Below are positions 7,858 through 15,663 of a stretch of DNA of 64,000 nucleotides, in pieces (positions within the stretch are counted from its first letter, which is position 1; the number at the start of each line of letters is the position of its first letter). Under the pieces are notes generated by a model. It worked only from the letters and a program-made list of their open reading frames with translations, did no database searches and was not told where the DNA came from. Where the stretch lies: assembly GCF_011761945.1 (NCBI RefSeq), contig NZ_JAASQV010000002.1, positions 930,001 through 994,000 on the forward strand, written 5' to 3'. The position numbers and the translations under genes were made by a program. The stretch comes from Sphingomonas leidyi. Lineage in GTDB: Bacteria; Pseudomonadota; Alphaproteobacteria; Sphingomonadales; Sphingomonadaceae.

Positions 7858-8055
7858 TTATTTCCTGAGGTGAGCTTCACGACATTGGTTCAGACTCAGT
7901 TGATTTGCTCCTCCGGAATAATCGGGGTCGTCTCGCTGGACAGGATCATCCTCCCAGCCAAAGACATGACATATCTCATACACTCCGACTTCACTCAGGA
8001 CTTCGGAAGCACAGCAGGGACATGGAAAGAGGGATTCACCGGCATCACTTCCCAT
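7858..8055 (-). CDS. CPCC-type cysteine-rich protein, probably truncated
   Basis: 65 residues with the FPCPCC motif followed by EVGVYEICHVFGWEDDPVQR and DPDYSGGANQLSLNQ. This order is diagnostic of the cysteine-rich CPCC family, found as small proteins often beside polymorphic toxins. Two differences from the usual pattern are visible. The second metal-binding pair, normally CPVCGW, reads CHVFGW and so has lost one cysteine. The protein also ends soon after SLNQ, where the Rhs core fragment begins. It overlaps the end of the preceding toxin remnant in another frame, the usual toxin-then-immunity order. It may no longer function. Confidence 0.65.
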   Translation of the reverse strand: MGSDAGESLFPCPCCASEVLSEVGVYEICHVFGWEDDPVQRDDPDYSGGANQLSLNQCREAHLRK

Positions 8056-8340
8056 TGCCTATTCCAATAATTTGGGTCGTCCTTAGGCATGAATATTGTT
8101 CGTGGCGAACCGCTTGAGCCTGAACTCAGAGCGTGTTTGTGCGTGGATCATAGAAAAGCCGATCGCCATTCGGGCGAGTTCTTGTCAGCGTTCCGGCGGG
8201 CGGGCTGTCAAAGAACCGCTTAGCACCCTCCATGTATTGCTTTGAGTTCGCGAACTCAGGGAATTCGCTACCGTGCTTCTGCCAATGCCCAAACGCGTTC
8301 TCGACCGGAGACTTTGGCCGTCTGAGACCAGATCGGCGCC
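7995..8340 (-). pseudogene. Orphan Rhs C-terminal toxin domain, frameshifted
   Basis: No start codon, only a toxin tail. One frame reads ENAFGHWQKHGSEFPEFANS, then YMEGAKRFFDSPPAGTLTRT and NGDRLFYDPRTNTL before a stop near 8127. A second frame continues with SPRTIFMPKDDPNYWNRQWE and ends at 7995. Together they fit one known layout of CdiA/Rhs toxin ends: HWxKHxxEFPE, then NGDxxxYDPxTN, then PRTxFxP. A single-base deletion near 8130 would explain the split. I cannot name the nuclease family with certainty. The CPCC gene starts within its last 20 codons, so the two probably formed one toxin-immunity pair. Confidence 0.7.
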
Positions 8341-8357
8341 CCCCCCTTTTGCGACTC

Positions 8358-8729
8358 TTATTGTTCGTGTGAGATACTCATACTCATCGAGAAAGAAGTA
8401 ACTCTATATTCTGCCCAAAGACCTGAAACGGACTCGAATCCCGCGAAAATAAGGTTACCTTCGCTAGCGTTCCATTCACATATTTCCCGCAAGCCCACCG
8501 AAGGATTTATCTCAATATCGACCCACACCCCGTCAGCATATTCTCGCAACTGAATGGGGCCGGAGATTACGCACTGCACATTGGCGTCCGGACCGATAAA
8601 GCCGATATCTTCCACAAAAATGCCGTCGCTACGGAAGCTGATCTCCCTGTCACTCGCTACAAAGGAGCCGATCTGACAGTCTGGAAAACTGGCTCGATTT
8701 GCGTCGCTGGCTTCAAGTTCCAGATACAT
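8358..8729 (-). CDS. Putative immunity protein of orphan Rhs module
   Basis: A 123-residue acidic protein, MYLELEASDANRASFPDCQI onward, mostly predicted beta strands with no membrane segment. It starts 2 bases after the stop of the orphan toxin domain at 8732-9058 and ends just before the next toxin remnant. That is the toxin-immunity alternation expected in rhs loci. I recognise no family. Base composition is more AT-rich than the surrounding core genes, as for the other modules. Confidence 0.6.
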   Translation of the reverse strand: MYLELEASDANRASFPDCQIGSFVASDREISFRSDGIFVEDIGFIGPDANVQCVISGPIQLREYADGVWVDIEINPSVGLREICEWNASEGNLIFAGFESVSGLWAEYRVTSFSMSMSISHEQ

Positions 8730-8731
8730 AG

Positions 8732-9058
8732 TTAGTAGCCTACGGTCGGAATATGCACATCTGGTGAGGTTCGCGGCGCCCTATTTAGATTAGCACCCAG
8801 TGGATTACCTCGCGCATCGTAAATGTGGAGGTGAGGTGTCGTAGTCACTTTGTCCGCCGGGTGGAGCTGGGCACGAACTCTTCCAGACTTATCAACGAAC
8901 GACATAAACTTTCCGTCAGGGCTCTGCCCTTTTATTTTCAAACCAAGCCTTTGCAGGTCGCTTGCGATCGAGCTGTGCGTCTTGGTCGATACACCGGATA
9001 AATAGTCAGTGATAGTCGATCGGGTGAGTCTTGGAGTTCCCTTTGCGGCAACTGATTT
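8732..9058 (-). pseudogene. Orphan Rhs C-terminal toxin domain
   Basis: A toxin end without an Rhs core: KSVAAKGTPRLTRSTITDYL, then LKIKGQSPDGKFMSFVDKSG, then TPHLHIYDARGNPLGANLNR, ending HIPTVGY. The SPDGKFMxFVDKxGxVRAxxHPxDK and HLHIYDxxG elements recur at C-termini of Rhs proteins. It follows the stop of the upstream immunity gene in the same frame, with only a stop codon between them. The only plausible internal start is TTG at 8941. It is most likely a silent cassette left when a new C-terminus was recombined onto the rhs gene. It has no visible frameshift and could still be recombined back. Confidence 0.7.
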
Positions 9059-9061
9059 TTG

Positions 9062-9358
9062 TTAGATATTCATCTCGCACATATTGGCATTTGAAAAATA
9101 TCCCACTCGTGCTGCAGGAAGTTCTGCACGAACCGCGCGCGCAATGTTCAAACCTTCAAGGTCGAGCGCTTCGTTGCTGGCCTTGTCTTCGTATTGGTAG
9201 AAATGAGCATCTTCATAGGCCGATAGCCATGCGCTTATCCTATGTGCAAGCTCGTCGGACAAGCCAAGCTCATCGGTTTCCAAGTACCCTCCATTTTTGG
9301 CATCTCTAATGCCGGTCCCAGAGAGCATTCCGTCAATAAAAATAGAAAGTTCGGTCAT
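9062..9358 (-). CDS. Putative immunity protein for the Rhs toxin
   Basis: A 98-residue protein, MTELSIFIDGMLSGTGIRDA onward, with no signal peptide and mixed helix/strand. Its ATG overlaps the rhs stop codon (ATGA), the typical tight coupling of a cognate immunity gene to its toxin. I recognise no family, so the role is inferred from position. Confidence 0.65.
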   Translation of the reverse strand: MTELSIFIDGMLSGTGIRDAKNGGYLETDELGLSDELAHRISAWLSAYEDAHFYQYEDKASNEALDLEGLNIARAVRAELPAARVGYFSNANMCEMNI

Positions 9359-12300
9359 TTCTTTGGCCTAAAAAAGCGGTGATCGATAACGCCGCCTTTG
9401 GTGACGCCAATCTCAAATACACCTGATCTGTCGTTCATATTACCCGGCATTTGGTAGATGGTGTAGCCATTCTTCTTTGGGATCGGATTGGTTCTCAGGA
9501 TAGCGTCGTCCATCGAATAGGGAAAGTTGTGACTGACAGGATCCTCAATGCCCCGCTGCCTCACCCGATCGGCGTATGAATAATTGTGCGTAGCTGCGTT
9601 GCCAACAGGCGATGCCCCCTTTCCGGCTGCCGCCCCCTTTCCGGCTGCCGCCCCCTTTGCGGCTGCCGCCTCCAGGCGCGCAGCTCGTCCCGTGAGGGCG
9701 ATGGCGCCTACATCCGGAGCTGGACCATCAGCGACATCGAGAACAACGGCGGCGGCCGTAACGACGTTGATCGCCGCACCCACGGGGTCATCCTTGATCT
9801 GCCTAGCGACTTCCCGGTTCTGTGCGACAGTGGGCATGATCGGCACAGTTTGATTGCCATCGGGATCCCGTCCATTGACCGGATCATTCCCGACATAGGC
9901 GTAGAGATTGGCCTGATCCTTGTACCCGATCGGATCGGTCTGCAGGAACCGGCCTAGCGTCGGCGAGTAGATGCGGGCCTTGTAATAGTACATCCCCAGT
10001 TCGGGGATCCATGCCTGGCCGGTATATTGGAAGCGCCCATCCTGGCCGGCACCGGGAATTCCATAGTCGTCATAGCTATAGATCTTCCCCGTGCCGCCCG
10101 CATCCGCCACGGACACGATGGAACCCTGATGATCGATCTGCAGGCTGTGGCGATCGCCGAGCCAGGCGCCCTTGTACCAAAGGAGCGGATCGTCCTCGCC
10201 GGTGCCATGCACATAGCGGCTCAGAAGCGTGCCGTCGCTTCCATATTCAGCGACAAGCTGGTCGCCGTCGTGGAGAAAGCGCGTCACGGCTCCGCTTCCG
10301 CTCGATACTTGATAGAGGCGCCCAAGCGGATCGTAGACCAGGCCCGTGCCTGCCGAGGTCGAAATCAGGCGGTTCTCGGAATCATAGGCGTAGGTCTTCT
10401 CGCCATCGCTGGTCAGATTCCCATTGCCGTCATAGCCGTAGGTCGGGCCCGGGACGCCGCTATACTGGAAGCCGCTATACTGATTCAGGCCGTTGACGAT
10501 GTAGGTACGATTGAAATTCTCATATCTCGTGAAGCGATAGGCGTCACTCGAACGCGTACGGCTGACTATCTGGTTTGCGGGATTATATCCAAAGGTCGTG
10601 ACCACATCCTGCGCGGTTCCGGCCAGATCGTTCGTAAGCTGTGCGAGACGCGACGCCCCGTCATACTGATAGGCGGAGTTCACCGCCCCACGGGTTTCGC
10701 CGGACCGGCGCCCCTGGGCATCCCAGGACATCGCCGCGACGCCCGGGCCTCCATTCTCGCGAATGGCGACAGCCCGATTCAGCGTGTCATAATCATAGCT
10801 GAAATATTGCCCATCCGGGAACGTGATCCGGGTCCGGTTGCCTGCAACGTCATACTGGAAACTGAGCGTCCGCGCCGTTCCATCCATGTCGTTGACGGTG
10901 AAGGTCTGCCGTCCCAGTCCATCATAGCCGTTCGTGACGCCGCGGCCCGTTGCGCTGAATTTCGCAGTAAGCTGCAGCCCAAACAGGTCATAGGTGAAAT
11001 CGACGCCCGGCGTGGTCGCGCCACGCTTGGACGTGACACGGTTCAGCGCATCGTAGCCATATGTCAGGACCTGCCCGTCACGCTTGCGCAGCTGGGTGCG
11101 ATTCCAGTTATTATCGTACTGATATTCCTCATAGTCCCACGAATTGGCGGCGCCGGCCGAACTCAGAACCGTGGAAACGCTCTGCGGATTGAAGCTTGCG
11201 GACCGTGCGGCAGAGGGGAACGTCCAGCGCGAGAGCCGGTCGTGCGCATCATAGGCGTAGGAGGCTCGGTTTCCGTTCGCATCGATGACGTCGCCCTGTT
11301 TGCCGTTCGGCGTGTAGGAGTAGGTGACGTAAGGCTGCTCAAATGAGGTGCCGATCGCTTTGCGCACCTGCAGGAGCTGCCCTGCGGCGTCGTAATAGTT
11401 TCGGGTTACGCGGTCGGGGCCTTGCGTCCCCTCGGCGCCGAGGCTGCAGGCATCGCCCCTGTTCGGGGTGAAGGCTGCCTTGTTCATTCGAACGGCGGTG
11501 CAGAGAAGCCGGCCATGGGAGTCGTAGGAGAAGTCGGTCGCGGCCTCGATGCTGGCGCCAACATATCGCCGCTCTCCAACCTTTCGACCCTGGTCGTACA
11601 GGGAGACCATATGCTCGCGGACGGCCATGCTCTGCAGATCGGAGACCGAGACCCCGAACGCCGTCCCCAGCTCCACCGACGTACGAAACCCATCCGCATC
11701 ATAACCATAGCGGGCGGCCGCGCGCGGCAAGGGGCCGGCGCCATCCGGATCCGGGCCAATTTCGCCCACCAGCTGGCGAGCATCATCATGGAAGGAGAAT
11801 GTCGTGTCATCCGGGCCCGGCCGGGGACCATCGACCGAGATCACATTGCCAACGGCGTCATAGGCGCGCGTGACGGTGCTGACCAACGCACCATCCCCGG
11901 TGCTGGTCGCCTCGGTGGTCGGCAGGAGGTTGCCATCGTAACCATAGGTTATGCGCAACTCGCCGGAAGATCCCGGACACTCGGTGGCAACTCGGCAGGT
12001 GGTGGTGTAGTCGAGCTTCCAGACCGGGCTGCCGGAGCCCACGAGCAGCCCCGCGGCATTCTTGTAGACCGCCTGCACCTGGCGATAATAATATCGGGTT
12101 CGCGGACGAACGCCGTTATTGTCGGCAGGAAGCGTCTTTACGGTCACGAGCCCCGTCAGCGGGTCGTAGCTGTAATCGGTTCGATTGCCCTTCGCGTCCA
12201 GCGTATAGTCCGGCCGCAGGCACAAGCTCCAGTCGGCGCAATCGGTGTAGCTCGCCGTCGAACCTATCGATCCGGAGCTGCCGGGCTTCGGATTGCCCGT

Positions 12301-13563
12301 AACCGATACGAGGCGATTGCGCACGACCTCACGGTCGATCCAGACAGAGTTCCCCTCCGGGTACGAGATCCGGGATATATCGAACTCCCGCGGCCAATAG
12401 CTGAAGTTCAAGCTCGAGGCTTTCTTGACATCGACTTTTGTGGTGCGCCCGTTCTCATCCGTGAGACCAAACCTGTACACACCAGGCGAAGGATCGCCTT
12501 CCCTATAGGGTGTGTCACGATCGATATAGAACCGCCGTGTCGATAGATCGGGGGCTGTAGCAATAGCGCTGTTTACACGCTGAAAGCGATCAACGTCATA
12601 GTTGTAGTTAGTCCGCCCGTCCGAATCCTCATACCATACTGTTGCTATGATATTGCGTGGAACGGTGTTGCCAGGAATACCAGCCTGGCCGAATGAGGCG
12701 CGTTTGAACTTATAGTTCAACCCACCATTGGGACTGGTTACTTCCCAAGTTCCGTCCGAAGACGTCGTTGTGTACGTTCGCGATGACTGATCTACCGCCG
12801 TCCACTGCTGCCTAGTGCTCGCTAACGAGTAGATAGTACGGATCCGCGGCCAGTTTCGTGTGGTCGCGCATGAGGTTGCCGCCGGATCGCAATAGTCCAC
12901 CGCGAGATTGACGAGCCGCACAGTCTGATCGTTGTAGCTGCCCTCGAAGCGGAGCTGATATCCAGAGTTCGAAGTTATCGAAAGAAGCCCATGCGGACCA
13001 GATCCGCCAAAAACATATGTGAGACGATCGCCGTTGGGGCGAGCGATTTCACGCAGCGTTCCCATCAAATCGGAGCCGGAGCCGACAGGGGTAAAGGAGC
13101 GCCAATCAAAAACGTACTTCGCACCACTCTCATCGGTCAGGACATACCCGGTGGAGGTTTGTTCCAGCCTCGCTCCATCCGGGCTTGTACGGGGGAAGCC
13201 GCCGTCCCAGCCGAAGTCGTACGCCTTTGCCCCGACTTCGGCGATGATCTGAACAAAACACCCGGCGGGGATGGATGTCGTGCCGTTCGGGCACTGCGTG
13301 GTCTTTAACCGAACGCTCAGTGGAGGCGCCGAATTCAACGCATCCATGAACGTGTTGAAGACATCATATGACAATAACGGCGCGTCTGCAGGACCAATGG
13401 TGAGCTTGGTACTCGATTTTGTCAGTTGCCCGGAGCGCAGATCGACCGCGTTCTCATCCGAGAAGACCACGTTAGGAAGCGTGCCCTCAACGGAAATCTG
13501 CGCCTTCGCGCTCGTCGCTCCAAGGATGACAAGCGCAGTAGTTGCAAGAAGAATTTTCTTCAT
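9355..13563 (-). CDS. Sec-exported Rhs/YD-repeat polymorphic toxin
   Basis: 1,402 residues starting at MKKILLATTALVILGATSAK (13563), a clear Sec signal peptide ending near AKAQ. The body is a long series of YD/Rhs repeats (for example YDAHDRLSRW, YDALNRVTSK, YDSENRLIST). The conserved Rhs core end is GRFLQTDPIGYKDQANLYAY, then NGRDPDG, about 165 residues before the C-terminus. The variable tip contains an AAAGKG repeat linker and ends in a small domain (DPVSHNFPYSMDDAILRTNP to GVIDHRFFRPKK), probably a toxin of unknown activity. It lacks a PAAR domain, so T6SS delivery is not indicated; export through Sec is. An immunity gene overlaps its stop. A small YD-repeat gene precedes it. Confidence 0.85.
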   Translation of the reverse strand: MKKILLATTALVILGATSAKAQISVEGTLPNVVFSDENAVDLRSGQLTKSSTKLTIGPADAPLLSYDVFNTFMDALNSAPPLSVRLKTTQCPNGTTSIPAGCFVQIIAEVGAKAYDFGWDGGFPRTSPDGARLEQTSTGYVLTDESGAKYVFDWRSFTPVGSGSDLMGTLREIARPNGDRLTYVFGGSGPHGLLSITSNSGYQLRFEGSYNDQTVRLVNLAVDYCDPAATSCATTRNWPRIRTIYSLASTRQQWTAVDQSSRTYTTTSSDGTWEVTSPNGGLNYKFKRASFGQAGIPGNTVPRNIIATVWYEDSDGRTNYNYDVDRFQRVNSAIATAPDLSTRRFYIDRDTPYREGDPSPGVYRFGLTDENGRTTKVDVKKASSLNFSYWPREFDISRISYPEGNSVWIDREVVRNRLVSVTGNPKPGSSGSIGSTASYTDCADWSLCLRPDYTLDAKGNRTDYSYDPLTGLVTVKTLPADNNGVRPRTRYYYRQVQAVYKNAAGLLVGSGSPVWKLDYTTTCRVATECPGSSGELRITYGYDGNLLPTTEATSTGDGALVSTVTRAYDAVGNVISVDGPRPGPDDTTFSFHDDARQLVGEIGPDPDGAGPLPRAAARYGYDADGFRTSVELGTAFGVSVSDLQSMAVREHMVSLYDQGRKVGERRYVGASIEAATDFSYDSHGRLLCTAVRMNKAAFTPNRGDACSLGAEGTQGPDRVTRNYYDAAGQLLQVRKAIGTSFEQPYVTYSYTPNGKQGDVIDANGNRASYAYDAHDRLSRWTFPSAARSASFNPQSVSTVLSSAGAANSWDYEEYQYDNNWNRTQLRKRDGQVLTYGYDALNRVTSKRGATTPGVDFTYDLFGLQLTAKFSATGRGVTNGYDGLGRQTFTVNDMDGTARTLSFQYDVAGNRTRITFPDGQYFSYDYDTLNRAVAIRENGGPGVAAMSWDAQGRRSGETRGAVNSAYQYDGASRLAQLTNDLAGTAQDVVTTFGYNPANQIVSRTRSSDAYRFTRYENFNRTYIVNGLNQYSGFQYSGVPGPTYGYDGNGNLTSDGEKTYAYDSENRLISTSAGTGLVYDPLGRLYQVSSGSGAVTRFLHDGDQLVAEYGSDGTLLSRYVHGTGEDDPLLWYKGAWLGDRHSLQIDHQGSIVSVADAGGTGKIYSYDDYGIPGAGQDGRFQYTGQAWIPELGMYYYKARIYSPTLGRFLQTDPIGYKDQANLYAYVGNDPVNGRDPDGNQTVPIMPTVAQNREVARQIKDDPVGAAINVVTAAAVVLDVADGPAPDVGAIALTGRAARLEAAAAKGAAAGKGAAAGKGASPVGNAATHNYSYADRVRQRGIEDPVSHNFPYSMDDAILRTNPIPKKNGYTIYQMPGNMNDRSGVFEIGVTKGGVIDHRFFRPKK
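9611..9670 (-). repeat. 18-bp tandem repeat in Rhs linker
   Basis: About 3.3 copies of an 18-bp unit (GCCGCCCCCTTTCCGGCT on the plus strand). On the minus strand they encode repeated AAAGKG between the Rhs core tail and the toxin tip. The third unit has one substitution. It is a flexible linker that can change length by slippage. Confidence 0.8.
9674..10065 (-). repeat. Rhs core 3' end, repeat copy B
   Basis: 392 bp within the intact rhs gene, nearly identical to 7442-7835 apart from a 2-bp indel and scattered substitutions. It spans the junction of the conserved core and the variable tip. This is the recombination substrate through which orphan toxin ends can be exchanged. Confidence 0.85.
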
Positions 13564-13745
13564 ACAAGCAATCCCAAGATAGAATTCATGAAATTCGTAA
13601 GCGCTGCAGTGGAGCGGCTGCAGATCGCCGGGCTCCCTATGACCTGGACGGTCGAGCGCCGCTGCTCCGCATGCACCGAAGCGTAGCTGCGCACGCCGGC
13701 CTGACCGGCAGACATGCTCGCTTTCTATTTCGCGAAGCAACCACC

Positions 13746-14279
13746 TTAACCATTTCCTGAAATGGTAAATCTAGCTTGAGATCTGGTGATTGTGGCGTTC
13801 CCGCTATACACGCTTATGTCGGCGTTATAGGGGATGGTAAGTCCATCCGACCTGCAGCATTCTGGTGGAATATCTATCGATCCCCACATCTGATTTGCCG
13901 AAAAGCTGATAACGCCAGATGGATTTCCGTGGTGATTTGTCTTGTAGGATATTTGCGCGACACCTGAGCAGGTTCCCACTTTTTCTATGGAAACTTGCAG
14001 AGTGAATTCGTCGTTGCCGACGGCATCGTGGATTCGGAACGAACAATTTGACTGTCCGCCACCGCTGGGAGCGCCCACAACGGTAACGCTGGTCCTGTTG
14101 CCGGCCGCATCGAACTTATAGGATTGCGTTACGCCCGAAGCGGCGCCGCCTGACACCGCTACGCTGGTTAGCCGACCCAGGGCGTCATATGTATATGCTG
14201 TTGTTTCCTGGGCCTTTGCCAAGCCCGGGGCGCACAACATGGCGGAAGCAAGAACGACCGCGAATACCTTTTCTCGCAT
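13746..14279 (-). CDS. Small secreted YD-repeat protein
   Basis: 177 residues. A Sec signal peptide (MREKVFAVVLASAMLCAPGL, cleavage near AKAQ) is followed by two YD-repeat units (YTYDALGRLTSVAV and YKFDAAGNRTSVTV). A C-terminal beta-rich domain of about 100 residues has cysteines (CSFRIHDAVGND, PPECCRSDG). It lies 182 bp upstream of the large rhs gene on the same strand and shares export and repeat type with it. It may be a partner, chaperone or shortened relative of the Rhs protein. I know no defined function. Confidence 0.7.
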   Translation of the reverse strand: MREKVFAVVLASAMLCAPGLAKAQETTAYTYDALGRLTSVAVSGGAASGVTQSYKFDAAGNRTSVTVVGAPSGGGQSNCSFRIHDAVGNDEFTLQVSIEKVGTCSGVAQISYKTNHHGNPSGVISFSANQMWGSIDIPPECCRSDGLTIPYNADISVYSGNATITRSQARFTISGNG

Positions 14280-15261
14280 ATCACCTCCAGATACTCGCTA
14301 CAGCCCGAAGGTGGCGTCACGCTGCAACGCGCGCACCCCAGTTGCGGCGCTTGATTACTTAAGCTCGTATATGCATCGGGAATGCATAGGATATCTTGAG
14401 AATAGCAGGAGCCAAACAAAGTTTCCGTAATCTCTGCGGGATTTCTGGTCCTATGGGGACTTGTTGAGGCAATTCACCATATGATCAACCTTCTGGGGAT
14501 ATTATGAAACTTCAGCAGTCATGATTGCTTTTCAGAATATTTGTCATAGAGAACGCGAACCTTATCCGCCGAGGTATCGATCAACTTTCAGTTACTCGCT
14601 TCGCGATGGGGCGCGGTGTTGACCGAGAGTGACATACCCCTTCGCACATCGGACAAATCTCCGCCCCTTGGCCCGCCACCGAGCGCGCCATAGCTGCTAG
14701 GTCGTCGCTTCCTGCGCCCGCATGTGCGGCACCAGAACGAAACCCGGTACCATTGAGCAAGCGAGCAATCGAACGCGCATCGCATCCCCGATCACGAAAC
14801 ACCTTCCCGATGCCCCGCCACGTATGCGACAGGATCAAAGCTCCCCCAGCACTTTCCGGGAAAACTCAATTTCATCAACGAAACTATCCAGCGTTGTTTA
14901 CAAAGCGATGGCACTTCCCGCGTGTTCGCCCCGTTCTGGGTCAAATTGTGCGGGAGATTGGCAGTTGCCGCCTGCTGCCCGTTCCCACGACGAACCTCTC
15001 CCGTGACCAGCGGGGCTGGTCATCTGAGGCACGGGGTTGCTTTCAAGAGCGCTACGGGCGCCAACCGATAAGCGATTGAACGCCCACTTCCATTGACAGC
15101 TTACCCAAGCCTGCCTGTCGCGAATCCGCCCTTTGCCGAGCGTTTGAATGACATTGAGAGCGTACTGATTCCGCTCTTTGAAGAACCCTCGGTAGAGTTC
15201 CGTCCAGTCAAGTAACTGCCGGAGCCTTCCGCCGCCGCGCACGCGTCCATCGCATCGCAAC
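14280..15261. other. About 980 bp without a supportable gene
   Basis: The first ~300 bp are AT-richer and should hold the promoter for the YD/rhs genes. Around 14590-14840 on the minus strand, traces of a zinc-ribbon-like sequence are split over two frames (WCRTCGRRK in one, GQGAEICPMCEGVC in the other), which suggests a decayed small gene. The rest shows only short ORFs that I cannot support. The T4SS operon ends at the right edge. Confidence 0.5.
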
Positions 15262-15663
15262 CTATCGCTGCGGAACCGCCGCCCCGGCATAGGGATCGTA
15301 GCTTGGCGCGGGCGTTGGCGCCGGTGTCGGCCTGGGTATGGCAGCGGCGAGCGGTGAAGGCGGAGGCATCGTCTGCACGGGAATATTCCGCCTCGATTGC
15401 AGCGATCCCAGCAGGCCGGCCGCGATCGCCGGCGCGCCGAACAGCACGAAGCAGCCCGCGATGACGGTAGCGCCGCGACGGACGGGCATGTGCCCGCCGA
15501 GCATCAGGAAGCCGATGCTCGCCACGGCGATCAGCGCGATGCTGGTCGCGATGGTGCCGAGGGCCACGCCCTCGATCCAGCCGATCGCGGCCAGGAAGGG
15601 GCTCGATACCGCGGGATCGGCCAGCGAAGGCGCGACTGCATAGGCGAGGGCGGGCATGGTCAT
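15262..15663 (-). CDS. Second TrbC/VirB2-like pilin-family protein
   Basis: A 133-residue protein with two hydrophobic helices (IEGVALGTIATSIALIAVAS and GATVIAGCFVLFGAPAIAAG), in the arrangement of VirB2/TrbC pilins. After the second helix comes a proline-rich tail of about 45 residues that the other pilin gene of the operon lacks. Its start overlaps the virB11 stop by 4 bp (ATGA), so it is the last gene of the operon. It may be a pilin variant or a membrane accessory. The N-terminus reads less clearly as a cleavable signal than in the first pilin. Confidence 0.75.
   Translation of the reverse strand: MTMPALAYAVAPSLADPAVSSPFLAAIGWIEGVALGTIATSIALIAVASIGFLMLGGHMPVRRGATVIAGCFVLFGAPAIAAGLLGSLQSRRNIPVQTMPPPSPLAAAIPRPTPAPTPAPSYDPYAGAAVPQR

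Noticed and set aside
6936..7880. A minus-strand ORF of 314 codons that looks like an Rhs protein with a novel C-terminus
   Set aside because: Its first part is the detached Rhs core repeat. After the GG insertion it reads antisense through the plus-strand integrase remnant, so the apparent new toxin tip is not real.
9355..13740. An Rhs start 59 codons further upstream at 13740
   Set aside because: The signal peptide MKKILLATTALVILGATSAK at 13563 is a clear N-terminus, and the upstream residues have no secretion or coding character.
5809..14600. An attachment-site direct repeat of the tRNA-Val 3' end
   Set aside because: I looked for the GCGCCCACCA end and neighbouring T-arm sequence downstream and found no convincing copy in the window.
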